Assembly (NCBI RefSeq): GCF_000002995.4
Contig: NW_025062477.1
Coordinates: forward strand, 3,692,649 to 3,756,648
Length of the DNA stretch: 64,000 nucleotides
Source of the DNA: Brugia malayi
Lineage: Eukaryota > Nematoda > Chromadorea > Rhabditida > Onchocercidae
Direction of reading: 5' to 3'
Shown here: positions 1 through 11,900 of the stretch, piece after piece
How the letters are laid out: each line of letters opens with the position of its first letter
Position numbering within the stretch: position 1 is the stretch's first letter
The notes under the pieces: generated by a model
Seen by the model: only the letters and a program-made list of their open reading frames with translations
Database searches by the model: none
What the model was told of the DNA's origin: nothing
Made by a program: the position numbers and the translations under genes

Positions 1-279
1 AATAAAAAGTTAGCTATTGTTACCTCGAAAGAAATCAGACTAAAAAATAAATCATAATTATCCTAAAAAAAAAAAAAGACCGGAAGTTAAAAACATGTCA
101 CTTTTCATCATTTCTACATTTAAGTTAAATTTAAAATTTATTTGTAATTTGATCAAATTATCATGGTTTATTGATTGTAATTAAAATTTGTAGTAGAAAT
201 TTTTTATTAAAAACAAAAATTTAACTAACATAAAATAATAGGAGTGAGCAATTGATGGTATATGATAATACTTTAATAG
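1..279. other. left-edge noncoding DNA upstream of first coding block
   Basis: AT-rich sequence with homopolymer tracts and no open frame that I can connect to the following gene. An AG at 278-279 (TTTAATAG) could be a splice acceptor for the coding block that follows. The true 5' end of that gene is then either in this stretch or left of the window. Confidence 0.5.
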
Positions 280-429
280 TGATTATTTTGATAGCAGTGA
301 TTATTTGAGTGATTATTTTGATAGCAGTAATTATTTAAGTGATTGTCTTAATAGCGATGATTATTTGAATGATTATTTTGATAGCGGTGATTATTTGAGT
401 GATTATTTTGATAGCGATGATTATTTTGA
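280..429 (+). repeat. 30 bp coding tandem repeat (10-aa SDYFDSxDYL units)
   Basis: Five consecutive 30-base units encode SDYFDSSDYL, SDYFDSSNYL, SDCLNSDDYL, NDYFDSGDYL and SDYFDSDDYF. The period is a multiple of three, so copy-number change keeps the frame. Differences are mostly single bases, suggesting a recent expansion within coding sequence. Confidence 0.85.
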
Positions 430-3400
430 GGAACCTGATATTGATGAACGATCGTTAGGTAGTTGTTCGGCTGAAGTGGCAGCAATTAATTCAGTAGTTC
501 GGAAAAAGAAAAAAATTCGAGATGTACCAGATCTTATTCAAAATGTTGGATCAACCAAAGGTAAATATGTAAGGTAGGAATTATTATAATTTAAATTATT
601 TTTTTTTTTTTAAATTTAAAAGTTATTAATGAAATTTGTTGAATATTCTCATCTAATGTTTCATCAATCATTTCAATAATCTTCATCATTTTATTCCTTT
701 TTTTTTTTCTTAATTTTTTTATTAAATCTTTTTTTTATTAATTTTTATTTTTTTATTAACTTTATTAATTTTAATTAATTTTTTTTTTTACAGATATTCA
801 AAAGCTCATCAAAATGATCCTTTAACATATAAAAATAGCGATAGCCAATATTTTCAACAAATAAATCCAATTAAACCGTTACCAGTAAAAGCTCAAGTTG
901 CATACAATTTTCCAACCGGAAGTATTGGCAGTCTAAATAATTTCAACAGTTTTTCTCAATCATTTCATGATAGTAACATTTGGTTCGTATTATTTTAGTA
1001 CATTTCAAGTTTAACTCTTTATTAAAAAATAGAAGACTAAATTTAAAAAATTATTGATTAATTTAAATAGAATAAGAAGCATTCACCAACATATTAATAT
1101 TTGATATTATTTTAGGACAAGTAATTGTGATTTAAATAGTAATCAAATTCCGATACAAAGAATTCCATCACATAGACGGATATCAGATCAGAAACATTAT
1201 GATTCTAGTGCAGTATCATGGCGATCTACATCACAGGTAATTTTCATTTTATCTTTTTGTTTACTTATTTGATACTATTTACCTTGCTCTTTTTTACAAT
1301 TCATATATTTGTTTAATTAATTATATTAATTAATGAGGAAAAAAAAGAGTAAATAAATTTTAGGATCCATTGAGTAGTGCAAAATCGGAAGAAATTCAAC
1401 TTTGCGCACGAAAAACAGGCGCATTTACTCCACTACAACCACCTAGCATTGTAATGATGCGTGGTTCAGTGGCCAGTTTACCGGATTCATCGAAATCACT
1501 TCATAATACAGATCCGGTTGTAACGATCGATGCATTAGTTGCAGAATTGGAATTGAATACGGATCAGGTAGGATCTTCTTTCCTTCCTTGTTAGCTTTAT
1601 TTTTCGTAAAAGAGTTTTATGAATTAATTGTAAATTTAAGTATTACTATCAATGATCATTATTCGAAATATTATTATTATTATATTTATTAAGTTATATT
1701 TTTAAAAAATTTTTAATCAATTCTTAATTTTTTTTTTTTTTTTTATTATTGGAATATCATTTTAGACGTCAGTAGCTAGCAAACGACGTTCGTTTCCCAC
1801 CGGAAATGAATATTTTGTACGTCATACTAATAATAGTTACGTGAAACCGATGATCAGTAATCGACAAATGGAACAGAGCAGTAGTAATCAATTATTTGCT
1901 AAAACAAAGTATATTTATGCAATTTAATTAATTAAAAAAATATATTCTGTGATTGTCACATAAAAGAATTTAGATATTTTGTAGATTTTTGAATAGATAT
2001 GAATTAAGTTAAATGTTTATTAGGTAAGTAATTTGTTTACTTATAGATCGGAATATAATATTGCTTGTAAGCAGCAACCTCAGAAATTGAAAGATTCCTT
2101 TAATGAGATGACAAATATGTTACAAAGTGTCATCAGTGATGTCACAATATCAAGCGAATTGTACAAAGGTCGTAAATATGTGCGTAAGTGTTTTCAACCA
2201 TTGAAATTTCATTCTAATCTGTAAAAAATGCAAAAAAAAAAACTTTTTTTTAATTTTTGAATATAATTTACAGAGACAGGATCAAAGGGCAATGCCGCCG
2301 TATTGTCACCATTTGAAACAATCAATCAGGAAAAGCTGAATCCAAGCAAAGTGGAAGCAATGCAATCTTTATTCGAGAATAAACAACGTAATTATTTAAT
2401 AAAAATTATCATTTCTTCTCCAAAAAATTTTTGTCAAAAAAAATATTACTACTACTTTTTTTTTATTATTGTTTATTTGACCTTATTCTTTTGACCTTTT
2501 CAGTTAATTATCAATTCTAGGCTGGCTGTGTTATCAGAAATTATATCAAAACTTTTTAGAATGTTTTATCGCAAAACTACAATATCTGATAATCAATCAA
2601 AATTCTTTTTCATTTTTACATTCGTATGCACATTACTTCATTCGTATTTCAAATTAATTAGTGATAGTTTGTAATTTTGTCGGTAGCTTTTTTTAAATGA
2701 TAAACTGAAAGTTTTAAAATGATAATGAAATGGTACCAGAAAAGATTAGGAAGCCTTCTTCATATCAGTATCTTTTGAAATTGATAAATGGAAATGAGTT
2801 GATCTGTAGTGGTATCATTGAAACAATGTGACATGTGACATTGAATAGATTTGCTTAATTGTTTAGTATATTTGCTACTATTAAAAATTTAAATTTAAAT
2901 TTTATTTTATATTTAAAATCCATAATTTTTTTTTTTAAAATTTAAATATCTCTTTGTGAGTCTATAACTACATTGTTTCTTTCTTTGAATTATTTCATTT
3001 TTTTTTTTCATAAAATTTTTCCATACTTATTTTATGGATAAAATTATATTTATATTTTATAGATGCAAAAGTATGGCGTCGGAGTATTTCAAAGAATAAT
3101 AATGACAATAATCAATTAGCTACAAATGTTAAAGATGATGAAAATTACTACGAAATCAATGATTTTGTTGTTCCTCGACAAGAGGTAAGCATACATTGCT
3201 ATATGTAAATTTAAAAAAAAAAAAAAAATTAAAATTAAAATGAATAAGAAATAATATTTGAATGAAATTGCTACTAAAATTTTCAAGAATAAATAATTGA
3301 GAAATAATAATAGTAAAACTTTTAGCCTGTTCCTACTTATTCGAAACCATTAGGGAAGCAATCCACTTCAAAGATTCGTCCAACTTTTCAATCGAAACGA

Positions 3401-4726
3401 CGTCTTCCACCAGCAATTGTTACACCATCACGATCTGAATTTATTCCAGCATTTCCAGTAACTCATCCACCACCTCGTCCGCCAGGTTAGTACCATTTTT
3501 TGCCCAAAAAAAAAGTTAACTTTAAAAAGTTACTTTATATTAATTTCAAGAAAATCTGAATTTGAAAAAGTTACTTTATATTAATTATCCGAAATTAATT
3601 TTATTCGAATAAATAAATAATTAACTAAATGATACACTGATAAATTAATATCAAATTTACCAAGAGGAATCATCTTTTTTTTTTTTTTTCCTAGCATTTC
3701 AGGTAATATTCATATAGAATAAAAAATAAGTGCATTTATTATAGGTTCTACAAATTCTTCACAAACAGGTGGTTACTATTCATCTGGTTCATCATTAGGT
3801 GCTCAATCATCGTATGCATCACCAAATAATCATTCATTGATAACACAATCATCTGGTAATCGAGCATCATCAATTCTCGGGAAACAATTAATTTCCTCTC
3901 AAGCAGCTAGTTTAGATGAAGAAGATGATGGCTTCTATGATAATATTCAGGTAAATTGAAATTTATAAAATAAAATGAATGAAATTTATGTTTTATTCGC
4001 TTATCACTTAAACTTATCACTTATCGAGAAATTATCACTATCAGACTGATGAGAAACGCTCTTCACGTAGCAGTGAGGTTGACAATATGTCAACATGCAG
4101 TCATCGAATACTGTCAACAACCACCACTAAAGCACCTGAAGTTGTGAAGATGAGTAATCGATTTGGTCAATTCTTACGAAAAATCACTGTATCAAAGCCA
4201 CAGATCAGTGCTGCATCACTGATATCACTTAATAAGGTTAATACTTTTACTTTAAAAAAAAAAAAAAAATGATAGAAATGATAAAAGTATTTATGTATTA
4301 TTTAAATGTTTATTGTTTATTAGTAGTAAAAACTATAAGTTTGCTATGTAATTTAGATTGCTAATGAAATAAAACCATCTAAATCGATTCCTTTAATGAA
4401 AAGTAATAGTTTGAATCATTGTCAAGGAAATAAGCTTATTGCACAAAATATGAATACTTCTGTTTCCTCAGGTATGTTAATTACCTTTATTTTATGCATT
4501 TCTTTGAAATATTATCAAAAATTTAACTCTATGATTTTTTTTTTTTTTAATTTACTATTTGTCAACAATTCATCCAATAATTTAATATTTATTTTAACAA
4601 ATAATGTTACATCTTATTTATGTGTAAATTATTTATGTTTAAATTTTAGTGATGGTGGAAAAACGTGGCGGTTTGGGTCAACGTCTAAAGAATTCTATAT
4701 TTGGAAGTAAAAAACGCCTGAATTAA
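280..4726 (+). CDS. disordered repeat-bearing protein of unknown family, 13 exons seen, 5' end uncertain
   Basis: Exons: about 280-573, 794-982, 1116-1236, 1364-1567, 1766-1908, 2047-2183, 2274-2387, 3063-3184, 3326-3485, 3745-3950, 4045-4236, 4357-4471, 4650-4726 (TAA). All junctions are GT-AG and the frame stays open for about 690 codons, so the model is well supported although I do not recognise the family. The N-terminal part is an acidic, tyrosine-rich 10-residue repeat (SDYFDSxDYL-like, five copies) followed by a basic KKKK stretch. The middle is rich in Ser, Asn and Gln, with no membrane segment. Exon 9 has a proline-rich PPPRPP motif that could bind SH3 domains. Exon 10 ends in an acidic EEDDGFYDN segment that could be a tyrosine-phosphorylation site. 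The C-terminus is basic (GQRLKNSIFGSKKRLN). This composition suggests a cytoplasmic scaffold or adaptor, by inference only. No in-frame ATG precedes the repeat after the stop at 263-265, so the start codon lies in an upstream exon. Confidence 0.83.
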
Positions 4727-5305
4727 AACTCTCTCTCTCTCTCTCTTTCTCTTTCCCTCTCTCTTTATGTTTGATGAATTAAATTAGATTATTTTATCAC
4801 TTAATTTTTATCAAAATTTTTAAGCATATTGCTCATTTCTATTTTTCATCTTTAATGAGTGATAATTTTAATTGAATTGCCTTGTTTATTTTATAAACTG
4901 CTACTAATATTAGTCTTTCGGGATTAAATTAATTTCCAATTTGGTTGTTTACAAAAGAATGAATGAGTGATTACTTATTATTATTATTATTATTTGTTAT
5001 TTATGTTTTATTTCATTGTCTTTCTTAAAAGCATAAATTTAACTGTGTTCAAATTTTCCATTTTCCACTCCAATATTTTAGATTCTAATTTATTATCGAC
5101 GGGTTTTGCAGATAAGATTAATTAACATTTGATCAAATATAGTTCATGCATATAAATATATATATATATCCATTCAATTGCTATACATTTCCACTAATTT
5201 TTCTTTCTTTCTTTCTTTTTTTTTTTTTTTTTTTAGTTTAACAATGTTTTAAGATTAAATTATTTTTTGTGCTTATTGTTAAAATTTTTATTTATTCGTT
5301 TTGAA

Positions 5306-5311
5306 AATAAA
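5306..5311 (+). promoter_or_regulatory. possible polyadenylation signal AATAAA
   Basis: First clear AATAAA downstream of the gene ending at 4726, about 580 bases after its stop. That is a rather long 3' UTR, so an unrecognised variant signal nearer the stop is also possible. Confidence 0.35.
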
Positions 5312-5565
5312 GCAAAGTAATAATTTGATAGAAAAACAGCGAAGAGTTGTAAAAATTATACAAATAAGAAATTCAGCATTTATCAATTTAAATTAATATA
5401 AATTTATTTGCAATATTTATATGAAATATAAATTTAATAATCAGGTTTTGTAATAGTCGATTTTTTATAAATAATTAATTAGTATTCCTGAAATTTATAA
5501 ATCAATTTTACGCTAATGAATGGGAAGTTTTGGGAAGTACCCTTATTTTTATGATTGCAAAATGT

Positions 5566-5657
5566 CATTGATAATTTAAAGTTTATCACTAATTATAATC
5601 ATTGAGATACTCATTGATAATTTAAAGTTTATCACTAATTATAATCATTGAGATACC
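5566..5657. repeat. 46 bp direct tandem duplication (2 copies)
   Basis: A 46-base unit beginning CATTGATAATTTAAAG occurs at 5566 and again at 5612, essentially identical. It lies in intergenic DNA and has no evident function. Confidence 0.85.
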
Positions 5658-6608
5658 TGGTGGTTACTTTAATTAACTTAACCGCTATGAATTATAAAAA
5701 TTTCATTCTCAATTTCTTCGATTACCTGTTGAAAAAAAAATAAAAAGAGAGTAAAGTATTACATTTTGAATTAATTTCTAAAATGGAATGAAGTAGTCAA
5801 AGAATAAAATTAATGATGTAAAAGTGATTATAAAATATAATTTGAAATGATTACAGGTAATTAATTAGAGATCAACCAGTTTTATGCTCTATTTTCTTAA
5901 ACAAAATATATTAGTGATTAAATGACGATGACATGTGACTTACATATTTAAATAAATGAATAAATGCATTAATTGCGATTTTGCAAGATGAAATTATAAT
6001 TATTTGATTTTAATCATAAATTGAAATAATTTTATCTTTGTAATTTAAAAATTAATATTATCAAAAGAAATTATTTACTCTTACTTATGGTATCGAAACA
6101 TTGTTAAATGTAAATAATACTAACATGGAATTTAGTAAAATAACTCTTAGCATTAATAAAAATTAATTCTTGAATTATCGAGAATTTTATCATATCAAAT
6201 TTGGAAAGTAAAATACACCTTATTAATCATACCTAATTTAACAGTAATAATTTCATAAAAAAAATTGTAACAAAATGAAATATAGTGAAAAACATTTTGA
6301 AATCTTTTAATAACACACTCATTTCATTCATATGTAATATTATTTTTCATATTGAATTTTAATATTTTAATTAAAATAAAAAAGATAATTTTTAGTGCTT
6401 AAAGTTTTATGACCTTTGATAGAATTTTTTCTTTAAAAAATAAACTTCAATTTAATAAAAGAAATTGCTGCAAAAAAAAAAGAAATAATTCTTGAATGAA
6501 CAATAATTGATAGTTAATCATACCTAATTTAACAGTAAAATTGGCAGTTATTATTAAATTTATGCATAAAAAAGTAACAAAAAGGTCATTGTATAGGTCA
6601 AATAGCCT

Positions 6609-6614
6609 TTTATT
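6609..6614 (-). promoter_or_regulatory. possible polyadenylation signal (AATAAA on minus strand)
   Basis: TTTATT on the plus strand, about 100 bases downstream of the TGA of the candidate membrane-protein gene. It mildly supports that gene's 3' end. Confidence 0.35.
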
Positions 6615-6716
6615 AATGTTTTTTTTTTCCAAACTTTTATAAAAATTAACAAAATGGAATAAATTTGAATGCAAATAAAAAAATAAATAATTTTTAAATT
6701 TCAATTAACAGAAATT

Positions 6717-8012
6717 TCATTCTTCTTTAAATTGAAGAATATAATGACCAAAAGTAAGAAAACAAAATAGAATTTGACCAATTATAATAATTATTATACA
6801 ACTTAATGCAATCCACAATAATGTAACATCTGAAACAATAAATTATTGATTTTGTAGGAAATAAATTATACCAAAAAAAAAAAAAAAAAAATCACTGATA
6901 AAGAGAAAATTATCATTGTGATAAGAAGATAATTCTAAAATGATAATAAATTTCATGAAGTGAATTTATTGAATGGAAAAAATAAATGAATGAATGGAAA
7001 TTTGAATATGTAATGTTAATTTTAACTTTAGTTGTTTGCTTATTATCATTTAAATGTTTGATTATTTTCTCTTCGATGATAATATCACTTATATTTTTCT
7101 CTTTCATTGATTCCACTGAAACAATTCAAAAATATACATTTAGTAGTAATTAATTTATCTATCTGAAGTGAAATATACTAAGATTGCTGAGAATAATTAA
7201 GTTAATTAATGGAATAATTAGCCGATGGTTACATTTTCATCTCTTTCAATTTCTCATTAAACCATTAAGCAAAGAATAATTTCAAGTTGTGTCTATCTGG
7301 TTTAATTCAATTGATAATATAATTGAATTGAATTAATCAATGAACTGATAAGTTTAAAAACAAACTAGTGACATTGTAGCTTGTTGATTCGATGATATCA
7401 GATTCAGTCTTAGATGTGATTATTTCAGTGATATTTGAATTGGTGATAAAATTTGTCATTGATGATGTTTCAATGAAAGAATTCACATAATTGCTAGAAG
7501 ATGATGATTTCCTGTTGGCAAAATTTTGTTCAGAATTAGTTGAAATATTAGCCCAATTACTCTGTCCATTACTCCAATCATTTATTAAAGTAGTTGAAGA
7601 AATTTTCATTTGAATGTAATGCAAATCATTGCTTTGCAATGTTTCATATTTTCTGCTAGTTGTATCGATCTCAGTTATCTGCCGTACTGGTCTCTATAAC
7701 TTTTTAAATTTCATTTTAATTGAATCAAATTAAATTAGAATTCACTCAATTAAAGAATTTAAAATGTAATGATAAGCAGAAGAAACTTTTTAAAAATAAT
7801 TTTAAATTCTCGTAATGTTTTCTAAATGTACCAAAGTACCTAGTAGAAAAATTTTTATTTGTATACAGCATTAGGTAATTCTTTCAATTTATCGATAAAC
7901 TAATTTTATTACAACATCCTTACATGATCAGTCATTGAATAGAATCTTGCAAGAAAGTTGTTATGGAAATTTGATATAAACAATTTCTGCTGAGTACTTC
8001 GAGATCTTTCAA
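6717..8012 (-). CDS. candidate single-pass membrane protein (partial model)
   Basis: Proposed exons on the minus strand: 8012-7924, 7693-7366, 7115 to about 7084 or beyond, and 6829-6717 (TGA). Junctions between the first three keep the frame: the donor GTAAGG joins acceptor TTATAG in phase 0, and donor GTTTGT joins TTTCAG in phase 1. Exon 1 encodes a basic segment (ERSRSTQQKLF) and exon 2 a Ser/Asn/Thr-rich stretch with several N-x-S/T sites. The last exon encodes a strong hydrophobic helix (LLWIALSCIIIIIIGQILF) followed by a short tail ending QFKEE. An AATAAA lies about 100 bases past the stop. The phase between the third and last exons is unresolved (a GTGATA donor after about 32 bases would fit), and no certain start codon was found. 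A hydrophobic ORF near 8215-8100 could be a signal peptide exon. I recognise no family. This may be a small receptor-like protein or a chance assembly. Confidence 0.38.
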
Positions 8013-8769
8013 CTAAATTTTAGGCCTATTCAGACTGAATGTCTAACACTAGGCTCTATATTTTTCTTTTTATCACCAAAAAAAAAAAAAAACGAAGAAT
8101 AACCACCTTTAATGCCACAGAAGTCTGTTTAGAATCAAAATATACATTTAAAAAAACACTGAGAAGAAGACACTTCAGAACAACTGCCATATACCATAGC
8201 ATCATATATCAAATGATATATATTTTCTTTGTTGATGGTATTTATAAACTTTAATTTTTATCAGTCCAAAAAAAAAAAAATTCCATATTATATAAATCAT
8301 TTCTCTCGTATTTCAATTGAAGAATCATGCAAAACTGGTCAATTTTGACCAACCAAAAGTTATACTTTTTCTTGTTTCTTAAGAACTATCTAATTGTTTA
8401 AAAATGTAATATTACAAATATTTTATGCTAATAAAAAGAAATTTACAATAAAATTGGCAGTTTACAGTTATCAAATGCTAGAAATATGACAAAGTGGGAA
8501 ACAAAAAGAACAACAGCGATTTTTCTCTTTTTAAATTATTCATCATTAATTAGATTGATTAGCTAATGAACTGAACTATCTGAGTTGTTGATTTTCTGTA
8601 AAATACATCTTTGAATAAAAATATCATTCTATAAGCAATTAATATTAATTTCCTTGTAAAAGGTAAGCAAAATGTAAAATTCGTAAAACCAAATATCATT
8701 CCTTCCATTAGTATATCTTATACAAAATCAAAAAGTAATGGAGGTCAAAGAAAAATAAATGACTAAAAG

Positions 8770-8807
<38 letters not shown>

Positions 8808-8967
8808 TATACTACAAATGACATGAAGTTGTGAGCCACCGGTTATAAATATTCGGAAATCGTGAAAATACTTACACTAAATACTTGTAGTATGCAACTC
8901 CATTCAGAAAGTTCTGTTGACAGAATAGAAACTGAATTAACAAAACATAGAAAAAATAAAGGTAATT
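8013..8967. other. intergenic/3' flank with (TA)n microsatellite
   Basis: Noncoding stretch between the candidate membrane gene and the kappaB-Ras stop codon. It carries poly-A tracts and a pure (TA)n run at about 8770-8804. A short hydrophobic minus-strand ORF near 8215-8100, starting MMLWYMAVVL, could be an upstream signal-peptide exon of the membrane gene, but no junction can be proved. Confidence 0.5.
8770..8804. repeat. (TA)n microsatellite
   Basis: About 17 perfect TA dinucleotides in intergenic DNA. Confidence 0.95.
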
Positions 8968-11900
8968 TCAGAAATCCATCATTATGGCAGTGTTAGATTT
9001 TTCAGCTTTCAACTTCTTAGAAAGAGAAAATTTTGATTCCCCTGCAAATGAAATGAATAAGTAAGTAAGTAGTAGCAATGGTTTTAATCCAGTTAAAGGA
9101 TAAATATTTTAAATGCTACCTCATTTACTGCATCCAGAATAGATCTGGCCGGATAATATGATAAATGGTATTTTCGTTTAAATTAGTTTAATTCTTTTTA
9201 AAGTTTTTTTTTTTCTCAAAAAAAAGTTTTTAAATTCCGATAAAATGTAGTATAAAAAATTAGCAATATTTTTATACAACAGAACTTACGTTGTGAGTGA
9301 AAATGTCGGCTACCCAAATATATAACTAAATCAACCAGTGTGTTACGATTCTTTGCAGTTACTTCATATAATTTCACTGAAAAATTTACACATATATTAG
9401 ATTTAAATAGAAGAGAGTGAAAATTTTCGACAACAACAAAATGATTACTTTTCAAGAAGACATTATAGATGCAAGGTATATGTATAAGCTACAACAACCT
9501 TTTTCCTTAGCAGCCCAACTCCGTGCGAAATCACTATCAACTTTTCTACCTGGTAGATCAATCATATTTCCCAAAACAACTATGGGAACCTGAAATTAAA
9601 ATGTCATAAATATTCCAGCAATATAACAAAATATAAGAATAAGCAAAAAAAAAATTTAACATTTAAAATGATGAAAAGGTACGAACCATTAAAACCATCT
9701 AAACTACAAGAAAATTACCAAACCTCTTTTTTATCTTTGCCAAACTGTTTATCGATCGTTTTTTTTAACATATCCATTCTGTTGAACGTTTCATGATCAA
9801 CAACTGAATATATTAATAAAAATGCATCCGCTACCTGTATTTAAACGTTCTATTTAGACGGACAGATCAATATAACAAGCAATAATAAGCAAAAGATATT
9901 TAATCTTTGTGATTAATATTAAAGATATTAATATTAATCACTTATAGAATGTCCATATTAGCAAAAAACTATCATAGCAAATGTCATCGGATAATTTTAG
10001 CTATCCAAGTTATCTACGAAATGCGTGTGTAAAACTCCATGCAACTCTGCAGTATGAATGAAATAGAATTCTTTTAATGAACTGGAAGAATAGAAGATAA
10101 GCTCACCTGAATGTAAGATCGCTTGAGATCGATTGGGCCACTTTCACTAATTCCGGCTGTATCATGAAAAACCATAATTTCTTTAGATCGATCTCCGTAA
10201 TCCATCTGCACTTGATATGTATCTTCAATCGTAGGCACATAAGGCTAAAATACATTTTTAACAACAAAATGCACATATTACCAATAAAAACTTTCACCTG
10301 TAATAATTCTAACTAAAAAAAGAGTGAAAGAGAACTGAGTTTTTCAAATGCTAAAAAAGTTAAAAAATAAAAAAAAAACCTGATCAGTAATATCACTGAG
10401 ACAAGCAAGCTGTTCTAAACATGCAGTTTTTCCAACCTTCTTCGATCCAGCTACCTGTAAACAAGTTTCTTCAGCTTCACTTCTATTTCTCCATGGCTTT
10501 TCGCTTTATTCTAAATATATGTATATGCAAACTGTAAAAGAACACTGGAATATACAATATATCAATACAAAAACATAATTTTGTTGAAAAAAAAAAAAAA
10601 AAAAAAAAAAGAAAAACTGTATGTGCTACTTTCTAAATTACAGAGAACTCACATAACCTTTACCTATAATTCAACAAAATATTGAAATATCGTTTTTTTT
10701 TTTTCTTTTTTGTTAGGATCATTATTAAAAGAAACACTTACAAGGACTCGCATAACTTTACCCATAGTTCGACTATATGTGCTACCTGCTGAATTACCAA
10801 TAAGGGCGCTTAATACTTGAGTTGAAACACCTGAAAATATACTTTATCTCTTATCAATGATAAGTAGTCAAGTAAAGAAGAAGCATCAGATTATATTATA
10901 TTTCCATCACAATTCATAAATAACATCCTCAAATTATCTCTAAGATTCCCCTTTGACCTCTGATTACGAGATGTCTCTGTCACAATTAACTCTTTTTAAG
11001 GCTCAAGTGCGAGTTGCAATGAAGTGAAATTTGTTGATATGATTTGGCTAGAGTAATTTAAAATAAAAGATTCAAACTTGGTTTTCTTTCCAATGTTTGA
11101 CTGATTGCAGCCGGATGTGCTATCTGATATGATACGTACTCCACGTGACCTGATTTGGTTTTAGATACTGTTGAGTGATCGTTTGCATCAAATGATAATT
11201 CATCTGTAAAAGAATATTTTAATTAATTTACAGGTAAATATTTACAGGTAATAATAATAATCTAATTTTATTGTATACAATCAATAATTTAGTGATTGTT
11301 GATGATAAACAAACCGATAAAATCATATTGAAGAGAAGTGGTAGTAGAAGTAGCAGTCCAACCATATGGATAGCTAATTCGTTTGCCACCTTGGCAATAA
11401 CATTTGCAGGTTTCTTCTGAATCATTATTTTCCCTCTTATCATTCTTCACTATCATTTCTCTTTCATCATTTTGTGACATTTATCATAAATCTAAGATTT
11501 TTGTTATCAGTATACTACTATCTGATAAATAATGATAACAACGAATGGAAAAAATTTTCCTCTTTCGCTTTTTTCATTATTAAAATGAATGATAATTTAA
11601 TTCATGAAATATTTGTTTATAATTAGATAAATGTAAAGGGATAAGTTGTAAATAAGATATAAATTACTATTATCTATGTTAATCCTAGAGAGAGAGAAAG
11701 AGAGAGAGGGAGAGGGAGAGAGAAAAAAACGAAGTAAATTATTTGTATTTGTTAAAATACTATGTAATAGCACTGGTATATAGTACAGGATAAATAATAA
11801 TGATTTAATTGATAAATTTAAATGATAATTTTAAACTTTTCATTTATCATTTTGTTAGTTCATACAAAAATAGAAAAGAAATATATTGTAATTAGATACA

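Larger units (their letters stand above)
4727..6716. other. intergenic region between two convergent genes
   Basis: AT-rich 3' flanks of the + strand gene ending at 4726 and the - strand candidate ending at 6717. It holds a CT dinucleotide run just after the stop (4731-4758), an AATAAA at 5306-5311 (+), a TA-rich microsatellite near 5155-5170 and a 46 bp tandem duplication. No gene is supported. Confidence 0.6.

Noticed and set aside
8039..8254. 71-codon plus-strand ORF
   Set aside because: Contains an A-tract-encoded lysine run and lies antisense to a minus-strand candidate; no support as a gene.
11228..11443. 71-codon minus-strand ORF overlapping the exon at 11480-11315
   Set aside because: Shadow frame of the phase-consistent exon; it does not connect to any neighbouring exon.
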